Assembly (NCBI GenBank): GCA_009775375.1
Contig: VSPO01000008.1
Location: 1-48,529 of the forward strand
Length of the DNA stretch: 48,529 nt
Reading direction: 5' to 3'
From: Muribaculaceae bacterium
Lineage (GTDB): Bacteria; Bacteroidota; Bacteroidia; Bacteroidales; Muribaculaceae
The notes beneath the pieces are model-generated. The model saw only the letters and a program-made list of their open reading frames with translations, did no database searches and had not been told where the DNA came from. The position numbers were made by a program, and so were the translations under genes. The stretch's first letter is position 1, and each line of letters opens with the position of its first letter. This document shows, piece by piece, positions 17,900-26,900 of the stretch.

Positions 17900-19417
17900 T
17901 CACATCACTACTCCCTGAATAGCCGCTACAATCGGCTGGAAGCTATGTTGAATTGTCTCATTTATCCAGTTGGGGAAACAGCCGATACCGGCAATGCAGA
18001 CAATAAGGGTCACTGTTGATAGACGTTCCCACCATGTTGCGTCGGTCAGTTCAAGGTGATGCTTATCCTGCACAGGGCCAAGCAACAGCTTTCCGACTAC
18101 CCTTAGGATATAGACGGCCGTTATGACGATTGAGCAAGTAGCTGCAATCACGAATATCCTGTGGAACAGGTCGGCATTCTGGAATGAGCCAAAGAAGATC
18201 GTCATCTCTGCCACGAATCCGGAAAGACCGGGAAGTCCCAAAGAAGCGAAACCTGCAATCATATAGCAGACTCCCAAATATGGCATGATTTTCATCAATC
18301 CTCCCATAAGACGGATATCACGTGTGTGCGTCCGTCCGTAGATCATACCGATGAGGGCGAAGAAGAGAGCTGTCATCAATCCATGGGATAGCATCTGGAG
18401 AATTGCTCCCGTCATTGCAGTCGTGTTGAGCATAAGAATGGCAAAAAGCACCATTCCGCAGTGTGAGACTGATGAGTAAGCATTAATATACTTGAGGTCG
18501 GTTTGAACACAAGCTGAAAATGCTCCGTAGACGATGCTGACGCCCGTCAGGATAATGAAAATCCATGCAAGTTCGTTGGCTGCCTGCGGAAGAAGGTAAA
18601 TGGCGATACGGAAGCATCCGTAGCCACCGAGTTTCATAAGCACTCCGGCATGAAGCATTGATACGGCCGTGGGGGCGCAGGCATGACCGTCGGGGCTCCA
18701 AGTATGGAACGGGAACATGGCTCCCAAAACGCCGAATCCTACGAAAGTCAGACAGAACAAGACATTTTGCCAAGTCGGATCGATGTTTGCATTATGAGAA
18801 ATCTCAAGGATGTTCCAGGTCAGCTGCCCTCCCTCGGGAGCGCTATGCCAGAAGATTCCGAGAAGACCAAGCATGAGGAAAGCGGAGCCTCCCATAAGCA
18901 TCAGCGTAAGCTTCATCGCGGAATACTCCTTACGGCCCGTGCCCCATACTCCGATAAGAAGATACATAGGAATAAGAGCCACCTCATAGAACATAAACAT
19001 CGTGAAGATGTCGATAGAGATGAAGAATCCGAAAACTCCTGTGCTGAGAAGAGCAAACCAAAGGAAAAAGTTTTTCGGGAGCGGATTGATCGACCAAGAG
19101 GCGAATGTGCCTGCGAAAACAATCACAGCGGAAAGCATAAGCATGAGCACGGATATGCCGTCGACTCCTACCGCCAGATGAATGTTGAGCGGAGCATACC
19201 ACATCCAGCTTCCCGTGAAAAGCATTTCATCGTCTACACCCGCCGCTCTGAGATTGAGAAACTCACAGCATAGCCAGATAGACAGGCCTAAAAGTATCGT
19301 AGAACCGACCACCATCACTGACCTGATTGCATTCATACTGCTATTGCGGCATAAACCCAACCCGATCATCATGATGACGGGAATCACTACAAACCAGATT
19401 AATATATTTCCAAACAT
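17900..19417 (-). CDS. nuoM: Complex I antiporter-like subunit M
   Basis: A 505-residue polytopic proton-translocating subunit. The helix-5 glutamate is E145 in FMFYEVALIPMYLLIG. FPFHTWSPDGHACAPTAVSMLHAGVLMK carries the conserved His and Lys of the central half-channels. The family length is normal. It is 31 bases after nuoL and 38 before nuoN. Confidence 0.95.
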   Translation of the reverse strand: MFGNILIWFVVIPVIMMIGLGLCRNSSMNAIRSVMVVGSTILLGLSIWLCCEFLNLRAAGVDDEMLFTGSWMWYAPLNIHLAVGVDGISVLMLMLSAVIVFAGTFASWSINPLPKNFFLWFALLSTGVFGFFISIDIFTMFMFYEVALIPMYLLIGVWGTGRKEYSAMKLTLMLMGGSAFLMLGLLGIFWHSAPEGGQLTWNILEISHNANIDPTWQNVLFCLTFVGFGVLGAMFPFHTWSPDGHACAPTAVSMLHAGVLMKLGGYGCFRIAIYLLPQAANELAWIFIILTGVSIVYGAFSACVQTDLKYINAYSSVSHCGMVLFAILMLNTTAMTGAILQMLSHGLMTALFFALIGMIYGRTHTRDIRLMGGLMKIMPYLGVCYMIAGFASLGLPGLSGFVAEMTIFFGSFQNADLFHRIFVIAATCSIVITAVYILRVVGKLLLGPVQDKHHLELTDATWWERLSTVTLIVCIAGIGCFPNWINETIQHSFQPIVAAIQGVVM

Positions 19418-19448
19418 AATCTAAATTTTTTCTGCGTTGCAATATGAA

Positions 19449-21392
19449 TTAAATCAGGCACAGCCATGTGATGGCCCCAAGGAGAACCGCACCTGCAAAA
19501 TACCAGTAAACGTATGTCTGAATCTCGCCTGACTGCATGCCCTTGATAGCATACGAAGTCTTCTGAGTGACTTTGGCAAACATGTCCATAGTCGCGTCAA
19601 TGACGTGACGGTCAAACCATGCGATGCCCTTGCATATGATTCCGAAGATAATCTTATGCGTGACGAACATATACATCTCGTCCCAATAGAAACGATGATG
19701 GGCAGCCGTCCAGAGTCCTGGCATAGCATTCTTAAGGCGTGCCGGGATTCCATTTTTCTTTCTATACATCACCATTGCCAACAAGATAGCCAGTACGGCC
19801 ACTGTAAGGCTGGTCACAACCACAGGAATCTCGAAATGGATATGATACGGAACTCCGTCCCATGTCACGAATTCTCCGAAAGGAACAAATCCACACACAG
19901 TAGATACGATAGCAAGGAAAATCAGAGGAACTGACATCTGCCAGGGAGCATCATGCGGTTTGTGCTCTTTATATTTGGGATTCTCTTCCCACCAGAACAC
20001 CATGAAATAAAGACGGAACATATAGAACGAGGTCAGACCTGCCACCATTGCCATCCATGCGCCCCAGAACCAGTGGCGCTGGAACATTGCGGCAAGCATC
20101 TCATCCTTCGAGAAGAATCCGGCGAATGGGAAGATTCCGGCAATGGCGAGACAGCCGATAAGGAATGTCACATGGGTGATAGGCATATACTTTCTCAGTC
20201 CGCCCATCTCCGTATAGTTGTTGGAATGCACGGCATGGATAAGCGCACCGGCACCAAGGAACAACAGAGCCTTGAACATGGCGTGTGTGAACAAATGGAA
20301 CATACCTGCCATGTAGCCAAGTCCTGAGTAGTGGACTCCCTCAACCGGCTTGTCGTATGCACATCCGAGAGAAACCATCATGAACGCAATCTGGGAAATC
20401 GTGGAGAAAGCAAGCACCCTCTTGATGTCGATTTGCGTACATGCCACAACCGCAGCATAGAATGCCGTTATCGCGCCTACTACGCAGACAAACGTCAATG
20501 AAGCATCTACGACACAGTACAGTGGGAAAAGACGTGCTACAAGGTATACGCCGGCCACGACCATCGTTGCCGCGTGGATAAGTGCAGAGACAGGAGTCGG
20601 GCCCTCCATAGCGTCGGGCAACCATATATGAAGCGGCATCATCGCCGACTTACCCATACCGCCGGTGAAGATAAGCACCATGGCCCAAGTCAAAGCGGAA
20701 GCCCCCATGAATGTTGCGCCCCCAAATGAGGAGAGCACTCCTTCAGGATTCGAGGTAAGCTCCATGAAATTGAATGTGTCGCTGTAGTAGCTCAACACCA
20801 GGATACCGATCAAAAATCCAAGGTCGGCGAAACGAGTGACGATGAAAGCCTTTTTGGAGGCGGATACCGCAGAAGGGAGTTTATAGAAGAATCCAATCAG
20901 CAGATAGGATGAAACGCCCACGAGCTCCCAGAAAATATACATCTGGAAAATGTTCGTCGCCACGACAAGGCCAAGCATGGAGAAAGTGAAGAGAGCCAGA
21001 AAGGCGTAATAACGCTGGAATCCGGGTTCATGCTCCATATAGCCCCAGCTGTATAGATGCACCATAAACGAAATAGTGGTAATCACGACGAGCATGAGTG
21101 CTGAAATAGGATCGAGAAGGAAGCCGATGTTGACCACAAGGTCTTGCGTGAATGCAAGCCATGTCACGTCGAATACCTGATATTGCTGCCGCACTCCATC
21201 TATGATGAAATTGGCATCGCCACTGAAGAAATACGTAAACGCAACAGTGTAGGCGATAACGGCCAAGGTGCCATTGGCGATGATGCCCAAGATGCCCGCC
21301 TGCTTACGCGTCATCTTGACACCGCCGATTCCTAAGATGAGGAACATCGTGATCGGAATCGCCAGGATTAGAATTGGAAGTGTAATGCCCAT
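19449..21392 (-). CDS. nuoL: Complex I antiporter-like subunit L
   Basis: A 647-residue distal proton-pumping subunit. Visible signatures are EHEPGFQRYYAFLALF, the helix-5 glutamate E156 in MYIFWELVGVSSYLLIG, and PLHIWLPDAMEGPTPVSALIHAATM. The C-terminal third contains the region expected to form the long lateral helix that clamps NuoM and NuoN. It follows nuoK by three bases. Confidence 0.96.
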   Translation of the reverse strand: MGITLPILILAIPITMFLILGIGGVKMTRKQAGILGIIANGTLAVIAYTVAFTYFFSGDANFIIDGVRQQYQVFDVTWLAFTQDLVVNIGFLLDPISALMLVVITTISFMVHLYSWGYMEHEPGFQRYYAFLALFTFSMLGLVVATNIFQMYIFWELVGVSSYLLIGFFYKLPSAVSASKKAFIVTRFADLGFLIGILVLSYYSDTFNFMELTSNPEGVLSSFGGATFMGASALTWAMVLIFTGGMGKSAMMPLHIWLPDAMEGPTPVSALIHAATMVVAGVYLVARLFPLYCVVDASLTFVCVVGAITAFYAAVVACTQIDIKRVLAFSTISQIAFMMVSLGCAYDKPVEGVHYSGLGYMAGMFHLFTHAMFKALLFLGAGALIHAVHSNNYTEMGGLRKYMPITHVTFLIGCLAIAGIFPFAGFFSKDEMLAAMFQRHWFWGAWMAMVAGLTSFYMFRLYFMVFWWEENPKYKEHKPHDAPWQMSVPLIFLAIVSTVCGFVPFGEFVTWDGVPYHIHFEIPVVVTSLTVAVLAILLAMVMYRKKNGIPARLKNAMPGLWTAAHHRFYWDEMYMFVTHKIIFGIICKGIAWFDRHVIDATMDMFAKVTQKTSYAIKGMQSGEIQTYVYWYFAGAVLLGAITWLCLI

Positions 21393-21395
21393 ATC

Positions 21396-21707
21396 TTAGA
21401 ACTTCATTTTATTGATTTCTGTTATATCGGTGTTGCCTATCGAGCGATAGATATTGATGATGATCGCTATCGCTATTGCTGTCTCTGCAGCGGCTATTGC
21501 CACGGCAAACAGGGTGAAGACCATTCCGTCCATTGAGCCGGGGAACAGAAACCTGTTGAAGACCACAAAGTTCAGGTCGGCGGAATTGAGCATCAATTCA
21601 AGGGAGATGAGGATAGCAATCAAATTCTTGCGGGTGATGAACCCATAAACTCCGCACGCCAACATTATGACGCTCGGAACAAGATACCACAACATGCTTA
21701 AATCCAT
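21396..21707 (-). CDS. nuoK: Complex I membrane subunit K
   Basis: A 103-residue, three-helix subunit. The two membrane glutamates important for proton transfer are present: E37 in ILISLELMLN and E75 in IAAAETAIAIA. It is spaced six bases after nuoJ and three before nuoL. Confidence 0.95.
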   Translation of the reverse strand: MDLSMLWYLVPSVIMLACGVYGFITRKNLIAILISLELMLNSADLNFVVFNRFLFPGSMDGMVFTLFAVAIAAAETAIAIAIIINIYRSIGNTDITEINKMKF

Positions 21708-21713
21708 ATCGTA

Positions 21714-22241
21714 TTAACTTTTACGGGCAACGGTCACGCCGCCGATTATACATGCGAGTAACAACACACTTATCGCCTCAAAAGGAAGCAGATACTGGAA
21801 GCGGTCGCTCCCTGTGAATGCCTTGCCTATGTCGTGCATGGTGATAGGTTCGCTGGCTGAAAGGCAATCAAGGAGTGATGCCCCATCAATAAGAGGCATG
21901 AAGAAGATTGCAAACAGCAATACGATTGACCCTCCTGCCGCCACGACAAGCCCTAAAGTCTTTCTATGAGCGTCAATGACTCCGCTTTGTTCGTTGGGCT
22001 TGTGGGTCAACAAGATGGCAAATACAAACAACACCATGATACCTCCGGCATAAACAGCAATCTGCACGCCACCGAGAAATTGGTAGCCAAGCTGGAAATA
22101 GAACACGGCTGTGCCTAAAAGCACGAAGAGAAGGTAGGTCGCGGCTCTAAGTATTTTGCGGGTCGTCACTGCCTTGAAGGAGAAAAAGACAATGGCGATC
22201 GCCACCACGAAATACACGATTATATTTCCTACTGAATCCAT
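21714..22241 (-). CDS. nuoJ: Complex I membrane subunit J
   Basis: A 175-residue, five-helix subunit. The pi-bulge region GTAVFYFQLGYQFLGGVQIAVYAGGIMVL matches the third helix of NuoJ, which couples quinone chemistry to pumping. It starts six bases after nuoI and ends six before nuoK. Confidence 0.94.
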   Translation of the reverse strand: MDSVGNIIVYFVVAIAIVFFSFKAVTTRKILRAATYLLFVLLGTAVFYFQLGYQFLGGVQIAVYAGGIMVLFVFAILLTHKPNEQSGVIDAHRKTLGLVVAAGGSIVLLFAIFFMPLIDGASLLDCLSASEPITMHDIGKAFTGSDRFQYLLPFEAISVLLLACIIGGVTVARKS

Positions 22242-22247
22242 TATATA

Positions 22248-22898
22248 TTACTTTTCTTTATTATCATCTTCTGGCTTGGCAGACGCGGCGTCCGTCGTCG
22301 CAGCATTGGCAGATTGTGCGGCTTTCGCAGCGGCCTCTTTCTCAGCCTTTATTTTGGCGGCTTTTGCCAACGCGGCAGCCTTGATTTTAGCAAGCTGCTC
22401 GGGATCCATGGCAGGCTTAGGAGCCGGTGCCGACAAATCTTCCGCCGGTTCCGGACGATAGTTAAGCTGTTTCAGCAAGCTTCCTCTGGTGAAAGTCGCC
22501 TGTTCAAAATCATTGGAGAATTCCAATGCGTCTTGCGGACATGTAGTCACACAAAGCATACAGAACGTGCAGCTCCCCAAATCATACATGTATTTGTCAA
22601 GCTTCCTTTTTTTCTTTCCGTCGGGCAGCTCCACCATCTTTGTGACGAGCTGAATCGTTCCGTTAGGACAGTTCATCTGGCATATGCCGCATCCGATGCA
22701 CTTATGGCGACCTTGTTCATCGTATTTAAGCGTGAGCTCAGCCCTGAACCGATCTGCTATTTTCAGGGTTGCCCTGTTCTCCGGATAACACTCGGTGATT
22801 TTTGGGGTGACGAGTTCTTTACCGGTGACGGCCATGCCGGTCACGAGGCTTTTCAACCCGCTCCCAATTTCCGAAAAATATTCCTTGATACTACTCAT
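22248..22898 (-). CDS. nuoI: Complex I iron-sulfur subunit I with an Ala/Lys-rich tail
   Basis: A 216-residue 8Fe ferredoxin-like subunit carrying clusters N6a and N6b. The first motif is C67, C70, C73, C77 (CIGCGICQMNCP); the second is C110, C113, C116, C120 (CTFCMLCVTTCP). After the normal end near residue 150 comes a 65-residue low-complexity tail rich in Ala, Lys and Glu, not needed for cluster binding and absent from canonical NuoI. The gene begins 46 bases after atpG, so it marks where the nuo operon resumes after the nested ATP synthase genes. Confidence 0.95.
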   Translation of the reverse strand: MSSIKEYFSEIGSGLKSLVTGMAVTGKELVTPKITECYPENRATLKIADRFRAELTLKYDEQGRHKCIGCGICQMNCPNGTIQLVTKMVELPDGKKKRKLDKYMYDLGSCTFCMLCVTTCPQDALEFSNDFEQATFTRGSLLKQLNYRPEPAEDLSAPAPKPAMDPEQLAKIKAAALAKAAKIKAEKEAAAKAAQSANAATTDAASAKPEDDNKEK

Positions 22899-22944
22899 TT
22901 ATTAAAACTTTGAATCTGTTTTCATGATGAAGAGACTGTCTTTC

Positions 22945-23832
22945 CTATCGCTCAACCTGCCCGCCGAGAATATCGAGCAATTCTGTCGTGATTCCTTGCT
23001 GGCGAAGTTTATTGTATTCGAGTTGGAGAGACTCAAGCAGCTTCTTTGCATTGTCGTTGGCGCTTTGCATCGCCATGACTCGAGCAGCCTGTTCTGAAGC
23101 CCTGTTCTCAATCGTGATCTCTTGCATTGTTGAGAGCACAAACATGGGAAGGACTTCGTTGAAAATTCTGTTGGCATCTGGCTCGAAGATATAAAGCGTG
23201 TTGCCATCCACATCGGCGGCTCCTCCCTCTATAGCTTCGCGGCTTACCGGATACAACTGCTCAACAGTGGCTATCTGTCGCGCCATAGAGACGAACCTCA
23301 TATAGACAACCTCTATCCTGTCGGCCTTCGACGAAACAAATTGCTCTCGCAGTTTATGCGTGAACTCATTGACAACCGTAGGATTCATTTTAGAATCCAC
23401 TCCGTCGAACTGTTGCACCGTGACACCCATTCCGTTTAAGCGAAGACACGCCTTCGCCATCTTCTTACCGATGGGATAGACCGTTATGCCGACATTATTC
23501 CCATATTTTCCTCTGAGTTCACTCAGATGAATAAGCAATCTCTTGAAGATATTGATATTGTAGGCTCCGCAAAGGCCGTCGTCCGTACCATAGACCACTA
23601 CCCCCACATTCTCGACTTCCCTCTCTGAAATCAATGGGGAATCAAACTCTATGTTAGTGTCAAGCAAGTGGCCCATTATCGACTTCACTTGATTACGGAA
23701 CGGGATAAGCTTTTTCAGCTCCTGTTCGTTCTTATGGACCTTGGCTGAAGATATCATCTTCATGGCACCAGTGATTTTCTCACTGGATGAAACCGATCCT
23801 ATGCGTGTCTTTAGGGCTTTGAGAGTAGCCAT
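22945..23832 (-). CDS. atpG: ATP synthase F1 gamma subunit
   Basis: The 295-residue rotor shaft of F1. It has the standard N-terminal coiled-coil start MATLKALKTRIGSV with KITGAMKMISSAK, and the C-terminal helix with ITIENRASEQAARVMAMQSA. It is the last gene of the embedded atp group. It is separated from atpA by 104 bases that contain a stem-loop, the longest gap within the block. Confidence 0.96.
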   Translation of the reverse strand: MATLKALKTRIGSVSSSEKITGAMKMISSAKVHKNEQELKKLIPFRNQVKSIMGHLLDTNIEFDSPLISEREVENVGVVVYGTDDGLCGAYNINIFKRLLIHLSELRGKYGNNVGITVYPIGKKMAKACLRLNGMGVTVQQFDGVDSKMNPTVVNEFTHKLREQFVSSKADRIEVVYMRFVSMARQIATVEQLYPVSREAIEGGAADVDGNTLYIFEPDANRIFNEVLPMFVLSTMQEITIENRASEQAARVMAMQSANDNAKKLLESLQLEYNKLRQQGITTELLDILGGQVER

Positions 23833-23874
23833 CTATGTTTGTTCTTATTGATGTGAATAATTGGGCAACTACCG

Positions 23875-23916
23875 CCGGACAGCTTAAGGAATCATTCCTG
23901 TTGCCTTATTGTCCGG
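23875..23916 (-). promoter_or_regulatory. Stem-loop between atpA and atpG
   Basis: An outer 7-bp stem (CCGGACA at 23875-23881 with TGTCCGG at 23910-23916) encloses an inner perfect hairpin AGGAA-TCA-TTCCT (23887-23899). There is no T-run after it, so termination is unlikely. An RNA-processing or stability element adjusting alpha versus gamma levels is possible. Confidence 0.5.
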
Positions 23917-23936
23917 AATGGCAGAACACCGTTGAA

Positions 23937-25514
23937 TCATGATTTGTATCTTGATGAAATCTCTGATGCGCATTCCCTCAACTTAGCCTGCATATCGTCT
24001 GTCAATTTGCCCTCCTTCAGTTGGTCGAGCACTTCTTTCTGATACTTGGCCTTGAGCAATTGCAGGAAGAGGTCGGAGAATTCATGTACTTTGTCGAGAG
24101 GCACATTTTCCAACAGGCCATTAACTCCACAATATATGACCGCAACTTCGTTTTCCACAGGCCATGGCTTATATTGCGGCTGAATGAGCAACTGCTGGTT
24201 TTTTCGACCCTTGTCAATAACCCTTGCCGTGACAGGATCAATATCACCTCCAAATTTCGTGAATGATTCGAGTTCGCGGAACTGTGCCTGAGCTATCTTA
24301 AGTGTTCCGGCAACCTTCTTCATACACTTAATCTGGGCATTACCACCTACACGAGACACGGAGATCCCCACATTGATTGCTGGACGTATACCTTGATTGA
24401 AAAGATTCGTCTCAAGGAAAATCTGACCATCGGTGATGGATATGACGTTTGTCGGAATATAAGCCGAGACATCGCCTGCCTGTGTCTCAATGATAGGAAG
24501 AGCCGTAAGCGAACCGCCTCCCCTTACTATAGGTTTCAAAGCATCCGGGAGGTCGTTCATGGAAGAGGCCACTTGCTGATTGTCGATAATCTTCGCGGCT
24601 CTTTCAAGAAGACGGGAATGGAGATAGAAAATATCGCCCGGATACGCCTCACGTCCGGAAGGACGCTTAAGGATCAAAGAGATTTCTCGATATGCCACAG
24701 CCTGTTTCGAAAGGTCGTCGTAGACGATAAGGGCATCTCTGCCGGTATCACGGAAATACTCTCCAATGGCAACACCGGCAAACGGACTGTAATATCTCAT
24801 GGAGGCAGAGTCAGACGCGGTGGCAGCAACCACTACGGTGTATTCCATTGCTCCATATTTCTCCAAAGTATGTACAATAGATGCAACTGAGGAAGCTTTC
24901 TGGCCTATTGCGACGTATATGCAATATACGGGCTTACCATCAAGATAGTTTTGGCGTTGATTAATGATAGTGTCGATAGCGATCGCGGTCTTGCCAATCT
25001 GGCGGTCGCCAATGATAAGCTCACGCTGACCGCGGCCAATGGGAATCATTGAATCGACAGCCTTAAGACCTGTCTGCAACGGCTGATTCACCGGCTGACG
25101 GAATATTACTCCGGGAGCCTTCCTCTCCAGAGGAAGATCAATCAGTTTACCCTCGATAGGACCTTTCCCATCTATCGGCTCGCCAAGCATGTTAATGACA
25201 CGCCCGAGCAGACCTTCACCTACAGGAATTGAAGCAATCTCACCCGTGCGACGCACCGACATGTACTCAGTCACTTTATTAACATTGTTGAGAAGAATAA
25301 CTCCCACGTTACTCTCCTCAAGGTTGAGCGCGACGCCCTTGACGCCGTTTTCAAACTCAACAAGCTCATTGCTTCTTACATTCTCGAGGCCATAGACATG
25401 GGCAACACCGTCGCCGACTTCCAGCACAGTGCCTACCTCCTCAAACTTCACCTTGGAATTGATGTCGTCGAGCTGTTGTTTTAATATATCAGAAATTTCG
25501 CTTGGGTTAAGCAT
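23937..25514 (-). CDS. atpA: ATP synthase F1 alpha subunit
   Basis: A 525-residue non-catalytic nucleotide-binding subunit of F1. The P-loop GDRQIGKTA is at residues 169-177, and the alpha-specific VYDDLSKQAVAYREISL and RPSGREAYPGDIFYLHSRLLERAA segments are intact, as is the C-terminal domain. It starts seven bases after atpH. Confidence 0.97.
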   Translation of the reverse strand: MLNPSEISDILKQQLDDINSKVKFEEVGTVLEVGDGVAHVYGLENVRSNELVEFENGVKGVALNLEESNVGVILLNNVNKVTEYMSVRRTGEIASIPVGEGLLGRVINMLGEPIDGKGPIEGKLIDLPLERKAPGVIFRQPVNQPLQTGLKAVDSMIPIGRGQRELIIGDRQIGKTAIAIDTIINQRQNYLDGKPVYCIYVAIGQKASSVASIVHTLEKYGAMEYTVVVAATASDSASMRYYSPFAGVAIGEYFRDTGRDALIVYDDLSKQAVAYREISLILKRPSGREAYPGDIFYLHSRLLERAAKIIDNQQVASSMNDLPDALKPIVRGGGSLTALPIIETQAGDVSAYIPTNVISITDGQIFLETNLFNQGIRPAINVGISVSRVGGNAQIKCMKKVAGTLKIAQAQFRELESFTKFGGDIDPVTARVIDKGRKNQQLLIQPQYKPWPVENEVAVIYCGVNGLLENVPLDKVHEFSDLFLQLLKAKYQKEVLDQLKEGKLTDDMQAKLRECASEISSRYKS

Positions 25515-25521
25515 ATTTATT

Positions 25522-26067
25522 TCAATTGCTTCTTAATAGGGTTTGACGTAATTGTTCGAGTTCGTTGCTGATTGAGGCATCCATCCTGACAGAATCAACA
25601 TCTATAATGAAGCCTCCTATCAATTCCGGATCCACCTTCTCAGAAAATTCAAGTTTCTCTCCTTTGAACGAGGAGGCAACAAGCTTCCGGAGCTTTTCCA
25701 TCTGCTCATCAGGCAATGCTGACGCCGTCGTCACCTGAGCCTGAGAAATGTGGTTCTCTTTCCGATAAATGTCACGATATGCGTACATCATCCTTAAGGC
25801 GAACTCTTCACGATGATGCTCAAGAATAAGCCTGACGAATCTGGAGTAGGCCTCATCCGGACCATTCCCGGCAGCAGTCAGGAGTATTTTCTCCTTATCC
25901 GAGTTCTTGACAAACGGATTGGCCAACACTTTATTCATCGCCGGATCTTGTGCGAACGACTCGATCACGAGTTTTGAAATGCCGTACACATCTTCCGTTT
26001 TGCCATGCTCCAGGGCATATTTATACAATGCCTTGGCATATCTGTAGGGTATGAGTCCGTTGTCCAT
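25522..26067 (-). CDS. atpH: ATP synthase delta subunit
   Basis: A 181-residue peripheral-stalk protein linking F1 to subunit b. It starts with RYAKALYKYALEHGK (the N-terminal helical bundle that binds alpha) and ends with the C-terminal strand-and-helix segment DPELIGGFIIDVDSVRMDASI. It starts four bases after atpF and ends seven before atpA. Confidence 0.95.
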   Translation of the reverse strand: MDNGLIPYRYAKALYKYALEHGKTEDVYGISKLVIESFAQDPAMNKVLANPFVKNSDKEKILLTAAGNGPDEAYSRFVRLILEHHREEFALRMMYAYRDIYRKENHISQAQVTTASALPDEQMEKLRKLVASSFKGEKLEFSEKVDPELIGGFIIDVDSVRMDASISNELEQLRQTLLRSN

Positions 26068-26071
26068 CAGA

Positions 26072-26566
26072 TCAATTCTTCTCTATTTCGTCCAACAATT
26101 TGTTTACGAGCTCATTCTGTGCCTTATCGCTTTTCAACTGGTTCCTTACCATTTTTTCCGCGATATCAAGCGAGAATTTGCTCACCTCATCTCTGAACTG
26201 AAGCTCAGCTTCCTTGCGTGACTGTTCTATCGACACTTTGGCAGCATCCATGACTTTCTTTGCTTCCAAGGAGGCCTCTCTCTTAGCTTCCTCGATAAGC
26301 TCTGACTTCATTTTTGCCGCATCACGCAACATTTCAGCTTGCTTCCTCTGTGCCTCATCGATAAACTTCTGAGCGTCCGCACGGGCTGAATCAAGATGAG
26401 CCTTTGCCTCGCGTGCATATTCCACTCCTTTATCAATTGTATCCGCACGCTCGTCCATATTCTTGATGATTACCGGCCAACCCCATTTCCACATAACGAA
26501 GAAAAGGAGGATGAAGGCTATAAACATCCAGAATACCAAGCCGAAATCGGGCGTGAATAATTCCAT
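26072..26566 (-). CDS. atpF: ATP synthase Fo subunit b
   Basis: A 164-residue peripheral-stalk subunit with one N-terminal membrane helix (FGLVFWMFIAFILLFFVMWKW) and a long charged coiled coil rich in Ala, Glu and Lys. I start it at ATG 26566 (MELFTPD). An in-frame reading from 26665 would overlap atpE by 68 bases and add an implausible Ser/Arg-rich leader. Confidence 0.95.
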   Translation of the reverse strand: MELFTPDFGLVFWMFIAFILLFFVMWKWGWPVIIKNMDERADTIDKGVEYAREAKAHLDSARADAQKFIDEAQRKQAEMLRDAAKMKSELIEEAKREASLEAKKVMDAAKVSIEQSRKEAELQFRDEVSKFSLDIAEKMVRNQLKSDKAQNELVNKLLDEIEKN

Positions 26567-26597
26567 TTTGCTTATTCTTAATAGATTACTATTCGAA

Positions 26598-26843
26598 TTA
26601 GAGGAAGAGGGCAAGTGCCGACACGATGACTGCGAAGAGCGCAACACCCTCAATAAGAGCCGCAATCACGATCATGTTAGAACGTATGTCGCCCGTTGCC
26701 TCCGGCTGACGTGCGATTGCCTCCATAGCGGATGAACCGATTTTACCGATACCTATGCCTGCTGCTACTGCTGCGATTCCGGCTCCAATGGCCGCACCGA
26801 GAGCTGCGAGAGGGGCAGCTGCTGCTAAAATCATTGATAACAT
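26598..26843 (-). CDS. atpE: ATP synthase Fo subunit c
   Basis: The 81-residue hairpin proteolipid of the rotor ring. The loop ARQPEATGD separates two membrane helices, and the ion-carrying carboxylate is E65 in AALIEGVALF. The extra ligands of sodium-type rings are missing: EG replaces the ES/T pair, and there is no Gln in helix 1. Proton coupling is therefore expected. Helix 1 is unusually rich in Gly and Ala, as is normal for ring packing. Confidence 0.95.
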   Translation of the reverse strand: MLSMILAAAAPLAALGAAIGAGIAAVAAGIGIGKIGSSAMEAIARQPEATGDIRSNMIVIAALIEGVALFAVIVSALALFL

Positions 26844-26900
26844 AATTCTAAGTTTTTTAATTGTTATGTTTTATTTATTTTCTATATCGCTTTTTGAAAT

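Noticed and set aside
26598..26843. Sodium-type ATP synthase
   Set aside because: Subunit c has E65 followed by Gly and lacks the Gln and Ser/Thr ligands of sodium-binding rings.
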